The notes beneath the pieces were generated by a model. The model was not told where the DNA came from. It ran no database searches and was given only the letters and a program-made list of their open reading frames with translations. The translations under genes were made by a program, and so were the position numbers. Below, in pieces: positions 38,200-49,639 of a DNA stretch of 64,000 nucleotides. How positions within the stretch are numbered: position 1 is the stretch's first letter; the number at the start of each line of letters is the position of its first letter. Origin of the DNA: Prosopocoilus inquinatus (Eukaryota; Arthropoda; Insecta; Coleoptera; Lucanidae); contig CM069872.1 of assembly GCA_036172665.1 (NCBI GenBank), positions 40,720,101 to 40,784,100 on the forward strand, read 5' to 3'.

Positions 38200-39760
38200 A
38201 CCGAAATGAAATCTCACGCGATTAATGAGTATTGAAAGTATTCTTACCAAAACGAAACTGTTATTTATCACGAATGAATGATATTTTTCGTAGAGATATT
38301 ATAGCACAGCTTTGCTTTAGAAAAATAAAAATGAAGTCTCAAACGATTAATGAGTACTGAAAATGTCCTGAATGTCCTAAATGAAAATGATATTTATCAT
38401 GGATGAATGAATAATATTTTTCGTTAGATATATTATACCTGTGTTCTAACTTCAACGAAAAATGATATTTATCGTAGACAATAAATGATATTTTTCGATA
38501 TTTCCGGCGTGATTTTACCCTACATGACAAAACAAAAGTGAACCGTTAAGCTTCAGAGCTTTCAAAAACAAAAAATACTGTTCACAGTGGATGATATTTT
38601 TCGTAGAGATATTGTTGGATAGCTTTGCCCCAGCAAAGCTAAACGGAAATGAAGTCTCATACGATTAATGAGTGTTGAAAATGTTCTTACCAAAACGAAA
38701 CCGATATTTATCGTGAATGAATGATTTTTCGTAGAGATATTGTAGGCGAGATTCGCCTACAAACAAACCAAGGGTGAACTGTTAAGCTTTAGAGTTTCCA
38801 GGAAAACACTGTTAACAGTAGATGATATTTTATTACATAAAGATATTGAAGGTTAGCTTCGTCTCAGAAAAACTAAGTAGAAGTCTCACATGATTAGTGA
38901 GTATTGAAATTGTTCTTACCTAAAGTAAAATGTCATAGACGAATAAATCATCTTATTCTATTATTTGTAGAGACATGATGTTTGAGCTTCGCATAAAAAA
39001 AACAAAAAACAAAACAAAAAAAGCTTTTGAGAATTACGGATTAATTTTGTTCGCAGTAGACGATATTTTTCGTTGAGATATTGTAAGATGGCTACAATAC
39101 TTATGATATTTTTCACAGGGGATAACTTCGCGTTAGAAAATCGAAACTGAAATGCACTCTCACTCTAAACATGAATATAAATTAAAGCTCTTATCTGCAC
39201 AATAATGATATATCTCTTACTTGAGTTAATGATCTTTTTCGTAGTGATATTTCAGCCGAGTTTCGTCTTGGAAAATAGAACAAAAATGAACTTGCAAGGT
39301 TAATACTCATATGATATTTTTAAATAAAGATAACTTCGCCTTAGAAAATCGAACATTCGCTCAAGACAAAATGATATTTAAACAAATATGATATTTATCA
39401 CAAATGAGTGAAGAGATATTTTTCGTAGTAATATTGCAGCTGACCTTCGCCTTAAAAAAACGAAACAGAAAAGCTTCTCAGCATTACCAAACTTCTGTTG
39501 ACAGTACATGCTACTTTTCGTAGAGATATTATTGGATACGCATGTGATATTTTGCATAGAGGCCGGCTTTGCGTTCGAAAAACGAAACTAAAAACTCTTA
39601 TTCACTCAAAATGTGAACATAGAAAGTGTTCTGAACTAAACAAAAATTATACTTATCGTAAATGAGTGATTGATATTTTTCGTAGTGATATTGCAGCCGA
39701 GCTTCGTCTTAAAAAATGACGATGATGAAAATGAACTGTGAAGCTTAGGGGAGCTTTCAA
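38200..39760. repeat. Degenerate satellite-like array
   Basis: The phrase GATATTTTTCGTAGAGATATT and variants recur about ten times (near 38280, 38405, 38588, 38725, 39065, 39230, 39415, 39510, 39675). They alternate with AAACGAAACTGATATTTATC and TCTCA(A/C)ACGATTAATGAGT blocks. The unit is roughly 130-190 bp, heavily diverged, so it is an old array. No coding potential. Confidence 0.75.
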
Positions 39761-39779
39761 AAAAATTCTATTCCTATCC

Positions 39780-41400
39780 ATTTAACAGTCGCTGTTTTAA
39801 ATAATGTTAGCAAATGTGACGCTTAAGCTTTTAACTGAAAAGAACTTGCAGGAGTTACAATGAAAATAAGGTTATTTATTGGCAGTTCAAAAGTTAAATG
39901 ATTTAAAAGAATGGATTTAAAAATGATGGTCTGTTTTGAACCCTGGAATATTAGGTATATAGAGACTATATCCTCTTTCTTAATAGTTGAGAGCCGAGTT
40001 GTGGCCAACATAATTAAGTGTATGAATAAATTTCATTCGTAAACTCCAACATCATTATTTTTGTTACTCTCGGCTAAATAGACTAAACAATTGTGATTTG
40101 AAAAACGGGGCTAAAGTCAAATTAAATTAACGCAACCCTCTGTGATTCCATAGAATAAGCAAAGCAACAAAAAAACGAATTTATTTGTATGAAAAAAAAA
40201 TGTAAACAAAACCGATCAATTTCTTTTTTGAACATTGTCGATATACGAAAACGAAAAATAACTATTTGTTTAAAATCTCACAACTTTCGTTTTTATTAAC
40301 ACTCATGCAAATTAAGTGTTCTTTTTAATGCCTAGGAATTTACCGCACAATTTAAGCTTCTCCAAACAAGCCACTTATCCCGAAAATGCGCTCATTGTTT
40401 ATTATTTCACTAATGCGATCTAAAAATATGGCTTGGAATTTTCTTTTTAATCAACTACGGAAAGGCTCGAATGCAGAAGGTTCTAAATTCAAACGGACTG
40501 TTTCAATAAGGCTCGAATTCCAACAGATTTATTGCTTTTCGTCTTAAAACTTTTCGACAGCAGTATACAAATTTAGAAGTTTTAAAAGAAAAAATACCAA
40601 CGATAATTAGTGAAACAGAAATTGAAACGTTAAGGAAAGTATACAGGGAATTTAGATAGGGTAGAAAAGTGGATAGAGGTGGTTAAGAATTACATTGAAT
40701 AATTTTTCCCCAGATTTAAAACTAATAAAAATTTTCTTATTAAGATGTGTATAATTTATAATTTAATTGTAGTTTCAATATTCTAATAAAGATAATGCTT
40801 AAAACAATTGCAACAATGAAGAATGTACCAAAGTTTCATGTCACTCTACCATTGCAGAAAATCCGTGGACACACTGTATACAGAATTCCATATACATTTT
40901 TGCAATAATAGTTTAATAATGGATTTCCATAAACGTACTTTTAGTTTCCTTGAGAAATAGCAATAACTGTCGTAACATTCCTAAGAAAGTTAGGAAGTAA
41001 AGAGGCGTTCAGAAAAAAATGAAGTGAATTCCCTCTTCCCAGAATTCCTGAGAATTCGAAAGTCTGCGAACGAATACCTTTAGTGTCTCAAAATTTGATA
41101 CTCCCCTTTCTTCGTCTTCTTTTGTTATGGATTTCTAATTTATTTCATATCTTTTTCCTCTTTAACACGTTAAAAGATACTTATTCTCGCAAAGTTTCAT
41201 AAGAAAATTGTTTTAAAAATTTTAGTACATTGATTGTGCTGTACATTGATTATGGTATTCGCGGTTTCTCATTTAAATTGCACTGTAAAGTGAGACTTCT
41301 TCACATGCAGGCTAGTATGTACCCAGATTGATTTTAAAATATGCCCCAAATGATACGAAATAACTTTCATTTTAACTTTTTTTTTTGGAAAATGAGTAAC
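39780..41400. other. Intergenic, mostly unassigned
   Basis: A solitary end motif CCGTGGACACACTGTA at 40863 matches the terminus of the element at 44630-45534. Otherwise AT-rich with nothing assigned. Confidence 0.4.
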
Positions 41401-41416
41401 TATACTTTGTTTTTTA

Positions 41417-41545
41417 TTTCGAAGGAGTGCTTTCAAATTTTGGCGCTAAAAACGAGCTTTGTCACTGGTAGATGGCCGGAATTGACCAATGACAAAGCTC
41501 GTTTTTAACGTCAAAATTTTAATGTACTCCTCCGAATTAAAAAAA
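41417..41545. mobile_element. Small inverted-repeat element (MITE)
   Basis: TTCGAAGGAGTGCTTTCAAA and, inverted, TTCGGAGGAGTACATTAAAA. Both arms continue to AAAACGAGCTTTGTCA(C/T)TGG and the inverse. The loop is about 20 bp. Confidence 0.7.
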
Positions 41546-41837
41546 ACAGAGATAGAGAGTAAGAGAGTCATGAAGGAAACCGCCTTAAGTGGAACATCCC
41601 GTGTCTGTGTGTTAAAGAATTAATTTTAATATATTTTTTTTTACTTTTAACCGCTTTAAATGATTGCCATTGCAGTTTTTGGAGAAATATAATAAATGAG
41701 GAATCTGTATCTCTTGTAACTTGAAAATAACAGCCACAAGATTTTTTTTGTGATTTTAAAGTCGGATCGGTTAGTATTAAGTAAAGGATGGAAACTATTT
41801 TTCAAACACCCAGTACATGTACATTTAATCAATTTAC

Positions 41838-42115
41838 TTCGTGACTGCGCCCTTATTGACGTTGGTAATAGAAGTTACAGAACTATCAATCGGTCTCGAT
41901 TAGCTTGATCGCGACTGTACATCTAGGTCATAATAGAAAAAGAAACAACCTGTACAATCTTTTCCGATATTTATTAGCTTTCCTAAATGATATTCTGAAC
42001 TATATTTCCGCTATAATAAATGTTTATATTGGACGAATTTTCAAAAATTACAAAAATCGCCACAATAAAATAACGTAACCTTATACACAGTGTCCACGGA
42101 TTGGGTAATACAGTT
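41838..42115. repeat. Segmental duplicate carrying the empty insertion site
   Basis: The sequence from GACTGCGCCCTTATTGACG to ACACAGTGTCCACGG is duplicated, the second copy being 42139-42217 plus 44473-44640. Here CGACTGTACATCTAGGTC is uninterrupted (TA at 41918-41919). In the second copy a 2.26 kb element sits at exactly that TA. Confidence 0.85.
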
Positions 42116-42217
42116 GCGATATTTCCTAAACGAGACCGCTAACTGCGCCCTTATTGACGTTGGTAATAGAAGTTACAGAACTATCAATCGGTCTCGATTA
42201 GCTTGATCGCGACTGTA

Positions 42218-44472
42218 CAGGGTGGATTAATTTCGATGTCTCTTATGGGAATCTCCGTAACTATAAGAGATAGAAAAAACTAGTGGCCCAGTCTCGATCT
42301 ATTTTTAGGAGACTAAGTCAATAGCGTAAACAAAAATTGGCTATCTTCTTTTGTTTTCAAGTTATGGGCAAAAATTGCCATTTTTGACTTTTCGTTTTTC
42401 GGTCATATCTCGTTTATTTCTAGAGATATTAGAAAACTGTTTGATCATTATTAGGTCACTTTTTGGAATACAATTCAGTGGTGTAGTTGCTTTTTTAATA
42501 TTTACTTAAATTTTCAAGATATAACATAAAATTATATTTTTTTAAATAGAAATCATAGTAGGCAATGCCCTCATTAAATAGAGATTTCTTCTCTCTTTTC
42601 GAAAATATATACTTTGTTGGGTTTATTTCTTATAATTAATAAGAAAAATGCCATTTTTGTTATTAATCTTGCCTATCCTAGTCTCAGTAGGCTGGCTTCA
42701 ATGCAGTGCCGACATTTTTTTTTTTGATTAAATTTTAACGAACTTTCAAACCTTTAGACAGTTTTGGCCGCGTAAAGAGTTTCATATGCACTTTATTTTA
42801 CAAAATTCCGTTTGAGAAATGTAGCACCCATCGCGGCCGATCTGGCAAAAGCTTTTTTGTTTTTATTAAATATGAATGCACGCAAATTTAGTTTGATACA
42901 TGTCCGATTTTGTTATATTTTACTATTTGTGTGTTTGTTTTTGTTTTTCGTGTTTTTAATAAAATATTACTCAAGGGAACAGAAAAAAGAAAGCTTAAAT
43001 TAGTTCTAATTTAGTTATTATTACCTTCATCCGAACAACTTGTATTTTAGTGTAAAATCATGTTTTCTTTTCGCTTCTCTTGACAACTTGTTTATTTACA
43101 TTTTTTCACTCCTGACGAAACTATGAAGCGATAGCGAAAGGTTATTGAAGTCGTTTCTTGTCCGATGGAAATTGTATAAAAATTGTTTTCAATTTTAAAA
43201 AGATATTGTGAAAATTACAGGAACGTTCAACGTTTCTTCCTAACGAAGCTATAAACCGATAGTTAAACGTTGAGTATTCGTGCAATTTCGACTGTTTAAA
43301 GATTGAAAACAATTTTTCTATAAACTGAATGATAAACTCATTTTCAATAGAAAGTCAGACTGGAACTCTTATCAGAACTGTCGCTCAAAACGACAAAAAG
43401 ATACGAAATTATTTACGCAGCCAAAACTGAAAATATTTGAAAGCTCGTTAAAATTTAATAAAATAAAAAATCTGCTCCGTATTGAACCCAGCCTACTAAG
43501 AATAGGATATTTACGCAAGGATAATAATAAAAATGACAGTTTTTCCTATTAATTATAAGAAATAAACCCAACAAAGTATATATTTTCGAAAAGAGAGAAG
43601 AAATTTCTATTTAATGAGGGCATTGCCTACTATGATTTCTATTTAAAAAAATATAACTTTATGTTATATCTTGAAAATTTAAGTAAATATTAAAAAAGCA
43701 ACTACACCACTGAATTGTATTCCAAAAAGTGCCCTAATAATGATCAAACAGTTTTCTAATATCTCTAGAAATAAACGAGATATGACCGAAAAACGAAAAG
43801 TCAAAAATGGCAATTTTTGCCCATAACTTGAAAACAAAAGAAGATAGCCAAGACAGGAACTCTTATCAGAACGGTCGCTCAAAACGATAAAACGGAAATT
43901 TGTAAATTAACGCGAATGCGAAATTATTTACGCAGCCAAAACTTTGAAAATATTTGAAATAAAATAAAAAATCGGCTCTGTATTGAACCCAGCCTACTGA
44001 GTCTAGGATATTTACGCAAGGATAATAATAAAAACAACAGTTTTTCCTATTAATTATAAGAAATAAACCCAACAAAGTATATATTTTTGAAAACAGAAAA
44101 AAAATCTCTATTTAATGAGGGCATTGCCTACTATAATTTCTATTTAAAAAAATATAACTTTATGTTATAAATTGAAAATTTGAGTAAATATTAAAGAAGT
44201 AACTACACCACTGAATTGTATTCCCAAAAGTGTTCTAATAATGATCAAACAGTTTTCTAATATCTCTAGAAATAAACGAGATATGACCGAAGAACGAAAA
44301 GTCGAAAATGTCAATTTTTGGCCATAACTTGAAAACAAAAGAAGATAGCCAATTTTTGTTTACGCTATTGACTTAATCTCCAAAAAATAGATCGAGACTT
44401 GGCCACTAGTTTTTTTCTATCTCTTGTAGTTACGGAGATGCCCATAAGAGACATCGAAATTAATCCACCCTG
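42218..44472. mobile_element. 2.26 kb TA-flanked inverted-repeat element, copy 2
   Basis: Same ends as 10756-12630 (CAGGGTGGATTA / inverse) and TA on both sides (42216-42217, 44473-44474). The right arm is present twice: a diverged copy at about 43337-43850 and a second at 43851-44472. The latter has the same length (622 bp) as 12009-12630 and is almost identical to it. Short ORFs are in the arms; there is no transposase. Confidence 0.88.
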
Positions 44473-44629
44473 TACATCTAGGTCATAATAGAAAAAGAAA
44501 CAACCTGTACAATCTTTTCCGATATGTATTAACTTTCCTAACTGATATTCTGAACTATATTTCCGCTATAATAAATGTAATAAATGTAATGTAAATAATA
44601 TCGCCACAGTAAAATAACGTAACCGTATA

Positions 44630-45534
44630 CACAGTGCCCACGGATTGGGTTCACAACAGGAAAAACTTCTTTATTTTAGAGTTTGCGAGAAAAAGTAATT
44701 CTTTATAAAAGTTTTGCTTGACCTGAGACTTCCAAAAATGTTATTTGAAATGGTGAATTCCTTTTGATAACGGAGAAAAATAGAAAATTGTATTTCAGTT
44801 TTCATAAAATATTACAAAGTCCAAAAATTATGAGTAAAATCATGTTAGCCGGTAATCACCCTTATGTTGTCATGTTACTAATTTACGTGAAAAGATTATT
44901 CAGGCAAGAATGTTAATTTTAGAGCGTATTTACTTAATAGAATGTTCTGGAACTTCGAATTGTTTGAGGTGTTTAAGAAAAACCCGTGTGCGGATAAGTT
45001 AAAAAAAAATTATGAAAAAGACCAGTGATGAAAGAGAATGAAGTTCCAAAGCATTTCCCTTGCCTTATCAATAAGGAATCGACAATTAAAATTATCGACG
45101 ATTTAAATATTTCTTCAAAGCTATTTGAAAAGTCAGATATTTTTGAATTGAAATTTTAACTTTTTTGATATTATGAGAACAACACTTTAATTTATGACCC
45201 AAGCAGTACTAGTTCACGTGGTTTTACTAAGAAGCTTCAGATTTTTTTTAATTTTTTTGATATTATGAGAGCAACATTTTAATTTGTGACCCAAGCAGTA
45301 CCAGTTCACGTGATTTTACTAAAAAGAAACTTCAAACTTCAAATTTTGGAATATTTTGCAAACGTCAAAAGAGAATTTTCTATTTTTCTCGGTTATCAAT
45401 CAAACTTTACCACATTCTATGATATTTTTGGGAGTTTTAGGACAAGCAAAAACTTTTATAAACAATGACTTTTTCTCGAAAACTCAAAAATAAAAGAGTT
45501 TTTATTATTGTGAACCCAATCCGTGGACACACTG
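44630..45534. mobile_element. 905 bp TA-flanked inverted-repeat element
   Basis: Ends CACAGTGCCCACGGATTGGG and, inverted, CAGTGTGTCCACGGATTGGG; TA on both sides. Arms of about 90 bp share GTTCACAA and GAGAAAAAGT. It contains a tandem duplication at 45164-45345. A plus-strand ORF (45286-45468) is unrecognised. Confidence 0.75.
45164..45345. repeat. Tandem duplication of about 94 bp
   Basis: GATATTATGAGARCAACAYT and GACCCAAGCAGTACYAGTTC occur twice in the same order, the second copy starting near 45258. It is inside the 905 bp element. Confidence 0.75.
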
Positions 45535-45539
45535 TATAT

Positions 45540-46285
45540 CATCCGGTACATTTTTTTGTATTTTAGACTTCTACTGAGGACTGTATAATAATAATTCTAT
45601 ATTTGCAAAGCATCTGGATCTCAATAATGGTTATTTATCTCTCATACTAATTATCTGTAGATCTACATTGTTTCATTTGGTTTTATATTATTAATAATAA
45701 TAATAATATTTTTTGTTTAATTCAACTCTGGAACAACTCGAAAGACTAATGCAAGAAAGAAAATCTTTCTTCACATTTAACATTTTTATAGACAAAACGT
45801 CCCTCAAATAAAGCATCCGTAAAGAAGGACCAAAGGAATTTGGCGACTCGGCATCCATGAAAATGTTCGGAAGCCTCCGGTTATTAATCTAGAAAATTAA
45901 AATTAATTAGGCGATATTAATCACATGCGAACGCGGCGATTGTAAGAAATTGCCCCTTTGTTTTCCTGACATGGAAATTAATGCCTTCGTTACTCAGCCA
46001 CGTCCCAGTTTTTAGTGTTTTACGAGAGCACTTAAACGCGCCCAACCAGCGACCTTGATATTTTCATACTGAAACGAACAACAGAAATTCAGGTCTTCGA
46101 TTATTTAACTTAACTTTTCGATGATAATAATAATAATAGTAATACTTTTATAAGATTTTTTTTTCGCCCAATCAATTTCACGCCCTCGTTTACTTTGTAA
46201 GTGAGCTTTTTAAAAGGAAAGAAAAGGACGAGATGCTGTGTTGGCCTGGAGCAATCTGCAGTTGAGCAACTGGTAGTTTCCGAGA
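45540..46285. other. Intergenic, nothing recognised
   Basis: Includes a short (AAT)n microsatellite at about 45689 and another at about 46123. From 45900 on the sequence is more complex and may be unique. Confidence 0.4.
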
Positions 46286-46295
46286 GGATAAGGCA

Positions 46296-46380
46296 CTAAC
46301 CCAGACCTTCACTGGAAATCGAAAGTGGGCCACACCCGGCCCGAATTACACAATCGCGCAAAACTAAAACGATCTGTATT
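46296..46380 (+). promoter_or_regulatory. Gene-less copy of the cuticle-gene upstream box
   Basis: 46296-46336 matches 58124-58164 at 36 of 41 positions without gaps (CTAACCCAGACCTTCA, GAAAGTGG, CCACACC). In the second place the box sits 30 bases upstream of a TATA box. Here a TATTAAAA lies at about 46378, but no cuticle-like coding sequence follows before the large transposon at 46728. It may be a relic promoter of a lost paralog or a shared regulatory element. Confidence 0.65.
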
Positions 46381-47019
46381 AAAATCGAACGCAATTAATT
46401 ATACCTACATCGTTTCGATAATAATCCAAATGCAAATTAAATAAAATTTCTTGTATGTAATTACAATAATCACGTTTATAGTCTAGACTGTGTAGAGATA
46501 ATTAAAAAAAAAAAGGAAACGAGCGAAATGTTCTTATACGCAATTAACTTTCCTGTAAGGAATGTATACAGGTTGTGTTACGTATTATTGGTAATAGAAT
46601 AGGTATGAGACAGCACACGTCTGTCTTTTATTAAATGAACGTCCTGTTCCGATAACGCTCGGTGGCTCGACCATTTCTAAAAATCAACACTTAAATATAC
46701 TCACTCGCTGTTGGTGGGCTAAGATTATTCTTTAGTGAGATGTAAAATGTTACTTCTGGGCAAGGACATTTGGCGTCTTAAAAAACAGGTTAGAGTCCTA
46801 CAAATTGAGCTGTTTGGCCAAAAGCAAGCAATCGAAAAAGGCCTAAAACCTCTAAAAAAAAGCATTAATTTTTATGCACCCCAAAAATACACAAATATCT
46901 GTAGACCACTAAAAATTGGGCACACGAAAAAGCAGGGTAGAATCCTTAGCTGTTTTCTCAAAAGTAAACAGCCGAAAAAGATCTAATAAATTTAAAAATG
47001 TCTTGTTTTTAAACACCCC

Positions 47020-47950
47020 AAAGTGGCTTTTTATTTCTGGACCAGGGTATTTGGCGTCTTCAAGAAACAAGGCAGTACACATCCGAAAACGACCTAAAAC
47101 CCTTCAGAAAGCATTAATTTTTATGCACCCCAAAAGTACTCAAATATCCGTACACCACCAAAAATTGGGGACGTGAAAAAACCGTTGAAAATCACCCAAA
47201 TCCATGTAAAATTATCTCAACAGCACTTAAAAAACTTACAACATACCGTGTTTTTAGACACTCCAAAATGGCTTTTTATTTCTGGACCAGACCAATTGAC
47301 GCATGGAAAAATCATTAATAAACGACCAAAAAAGAGCCAACAACCTTATTCAAATCTCTTGGGTTTTCACACCCCAAAATGGTATTTTCTCGTTTCTGGG
47401 CCAGGATGTTTCGGTATTTTAAGAATTATCAAAGAAATCATGGGAATTACGCCTAAAAGTAATTAAAATTATTGAAAAAATGTTCAAAGTTCCTCATTTT
47501 TAGATACCTGCCCCAAAATGGGACCAGGGCATTTCGCGTCTTCTAAAAACAAGGCAGTACCGTAAAAGCTTAGCTGTTCTCCCAGAAGTAAACATCCGAA
47601 AAAGACCTAAAACCCTTCAGAAAGCATTAATTTCTATGCACCCCAAAAGTACTCAAATATCCGTAGACTACCAAAAATAGGACACATGAAAAAAACCGTT
47701 GAAAATCACCCTCAAAAACTCATGCAAAATTATCTCAAGAGCATTCTAAAAACTTAAACAACATAACGTGTTTTTAGACACTCCAAAATGGCTTTTTATT
47801 TCTGGATCAGACTAAATGGCGCGTGCAAAAATCATTAAAAAACGACCAAAAAAGATCCAACAATCCAGTTCAAATCTCTCGGGTTTTCAACACACCAAAA
47901 TGGTATTTTTTCGTTTTTACGCCTAAAAGTAATTAAAATTGTAAATTGTT
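47020..47950. repeat. Partial tandem duplication inside the left arm
   Basis: The stretch with ATTTGGCGTCTTC, AAACCCTTCAGAAAGCATTA, GTGTTTTTAGACACTCCAAA and TTGGGTTTTCACACC... at 47040-47460 recurs, slightly diverged, at 47525-47935. The right arm has only one copy of it. Confidence 0.75.
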
Positions 47951-47959
47951 AACTGTGTA

Positions 47960-49118
47960 TCGTATCCAATTAAGTCATCTTCAGGAGTACCACAAGGTTC
48001 CAACTTAGGACCTCTTTTATTTTTAATCTACTTTAATGATATTGCTAATGTTGTTCAATATGAAAAATTAATGTTTGCTGATTATATGAAATTATACTCT
48101 TCGATTTCTTCTCTTGTTGATTGCAATCTGCTGCAAGAGAGTATTCTATACTCGGTATTAGAATGGTGGCAGCATTATCGACTCTCTTTAAATGTTAGTA
48201 AATGCCAGACTATGACTTTTACAAAGAAACACACTGCCATCTGTCACTCCTACACTATTGCTAACACAACTCTAAATTCAACCAATACCGTTAAGGACCT
48301 GGGTGTGGTTTTTGATTCGAAACTCGCTTTCGCGAACCATATTAATTCTATTGTAGCCAGTGGTTTCAAGGTGTATGGTTTTATCTGTCGTAATTGTAAG
48401 GACTTTAGCAACAACACTCTCTCTATATTATTCTTTTCCTTAATAAGGTCTCGTTTAGAATATGCTGCCCTGGTTTGGTTTCCTATATATCATGTCCACA
48501 TTGAACACATTGAAACTATACAAAGAACCTTTCTCAAATTCTTATGTTTTCTTTCTAACGGCACTTATCCGATCATAGGTTATGATCACTCTTTACTTCT
48601 ATCTAGATTTCATTTCACTACTTCATACTAGAAGAATTTCAGGTGCAATTAAATTGCTTTTCAACATACTTCATAATCAAATTGACTGTCCGTGGCTTTT
48701 AAGCAGAATTAACTTTGTAATACTCAGAATATCTTCGCGTTTATGTCTCACTTTTTATTGTGAAAATAACAGATCTAATGTATTGTACCGTTCCCCAATT
48801 TCATTAATATGCCAGCATTTTAATAACATTTCAGGGCTATGTGACATCAATGCAGATAATTTGAATTTCATTTTAAATATTAGTGAAAATCAGTAACTTA
48901 TCTTTTGATTGTATTTATTTATTTTAAACCTTCTAGGTTTCCTATGCTTATTTGTTTATTATTTTGGTTTTGTCATATTCTCGTGTGTAACTTTTGTCGT
49001 TTATTTTAATTCGTTCTGCCATGCATAGTATTTAATATTTAATGTTTTTCCTGTATCTGGGTTTTGTACCTGTTGGAAAATAAAGTATTTATTTATTAAT
49101 TTATTTATTTAAAAAAAA
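47960..49118 (+). pseudogene. LINE 1: 5'-truncated non-LTR retrotransposon
   Basis: Reading starts within the reverse transcriptase: SSSGVPQGSNLGPLLFLIYF at 47970, the catalytic box as FADYMKLY at 48074, then thumb-type sequence (LEWWQHYRLSLNVSKCQTM, FFSLIRSRLEYAALVW) to 48631. After a frameshift it continues to 48896. A 3' UTR ends with AATAAAGTATTTATTTATT. The second catalytic Asp of the FADD box is Tyr, so the enzyme is dead. It interrupts the arm between AATTAAAATT and ATTGAAAAAATG; the uninterrupted form is at 47461-47480 and in the right arm. Confidence 0.85.
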
Positions 49119-49639
49119 ATATTGAAAAAATGGTCAATGTTTCTCATTTCTAGATAGCTGCCCCAAAATGGCTTTTCATTGATGGAACAGGATAATAATT
49201 AGTAAAATAAAAAAATTGTGTCTTGTCGACTGAATATTTCATCGGTTCCAGATGGAACTGCTGCAAAATCAGAAGATAAAATATTAGTTCTAGACCAGGA
49301 CAATTAGGCACTTTAAAAACCTAATGAAACAACCTAAAATAAGTGCAAAACATTCCCCATTTTTGTTCGACTACAATCCGATCTATTCTTAGAGGATCTC
49401 CTCTTTCACGACAGCTTATACCGTTTATAGCTTTGTGCCTATATGGTGTTCAGAACCAGCTGTGGGAAGAAATCAATAATCTTGGCGCACAAAATATGAC
49501 ATATTTATTACCGTTAAGCCGTTGAAAATCACCCTAACTCATGCAAAATTATCTCAAGAACACTCAAAAAAACTTACAACATACCGTGTTTTTAGACACT
49601 CCAAAATAACTTTTTATTTCTGGACCAAACTAATTGGCG

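Noticed and set aside
46735..47466. Three overlapping plus-strand ORFs and their inverse at 55549-55842
   Set aside because: They fall in the arm repeats, switch frame between copies, and have no recognisable domain.
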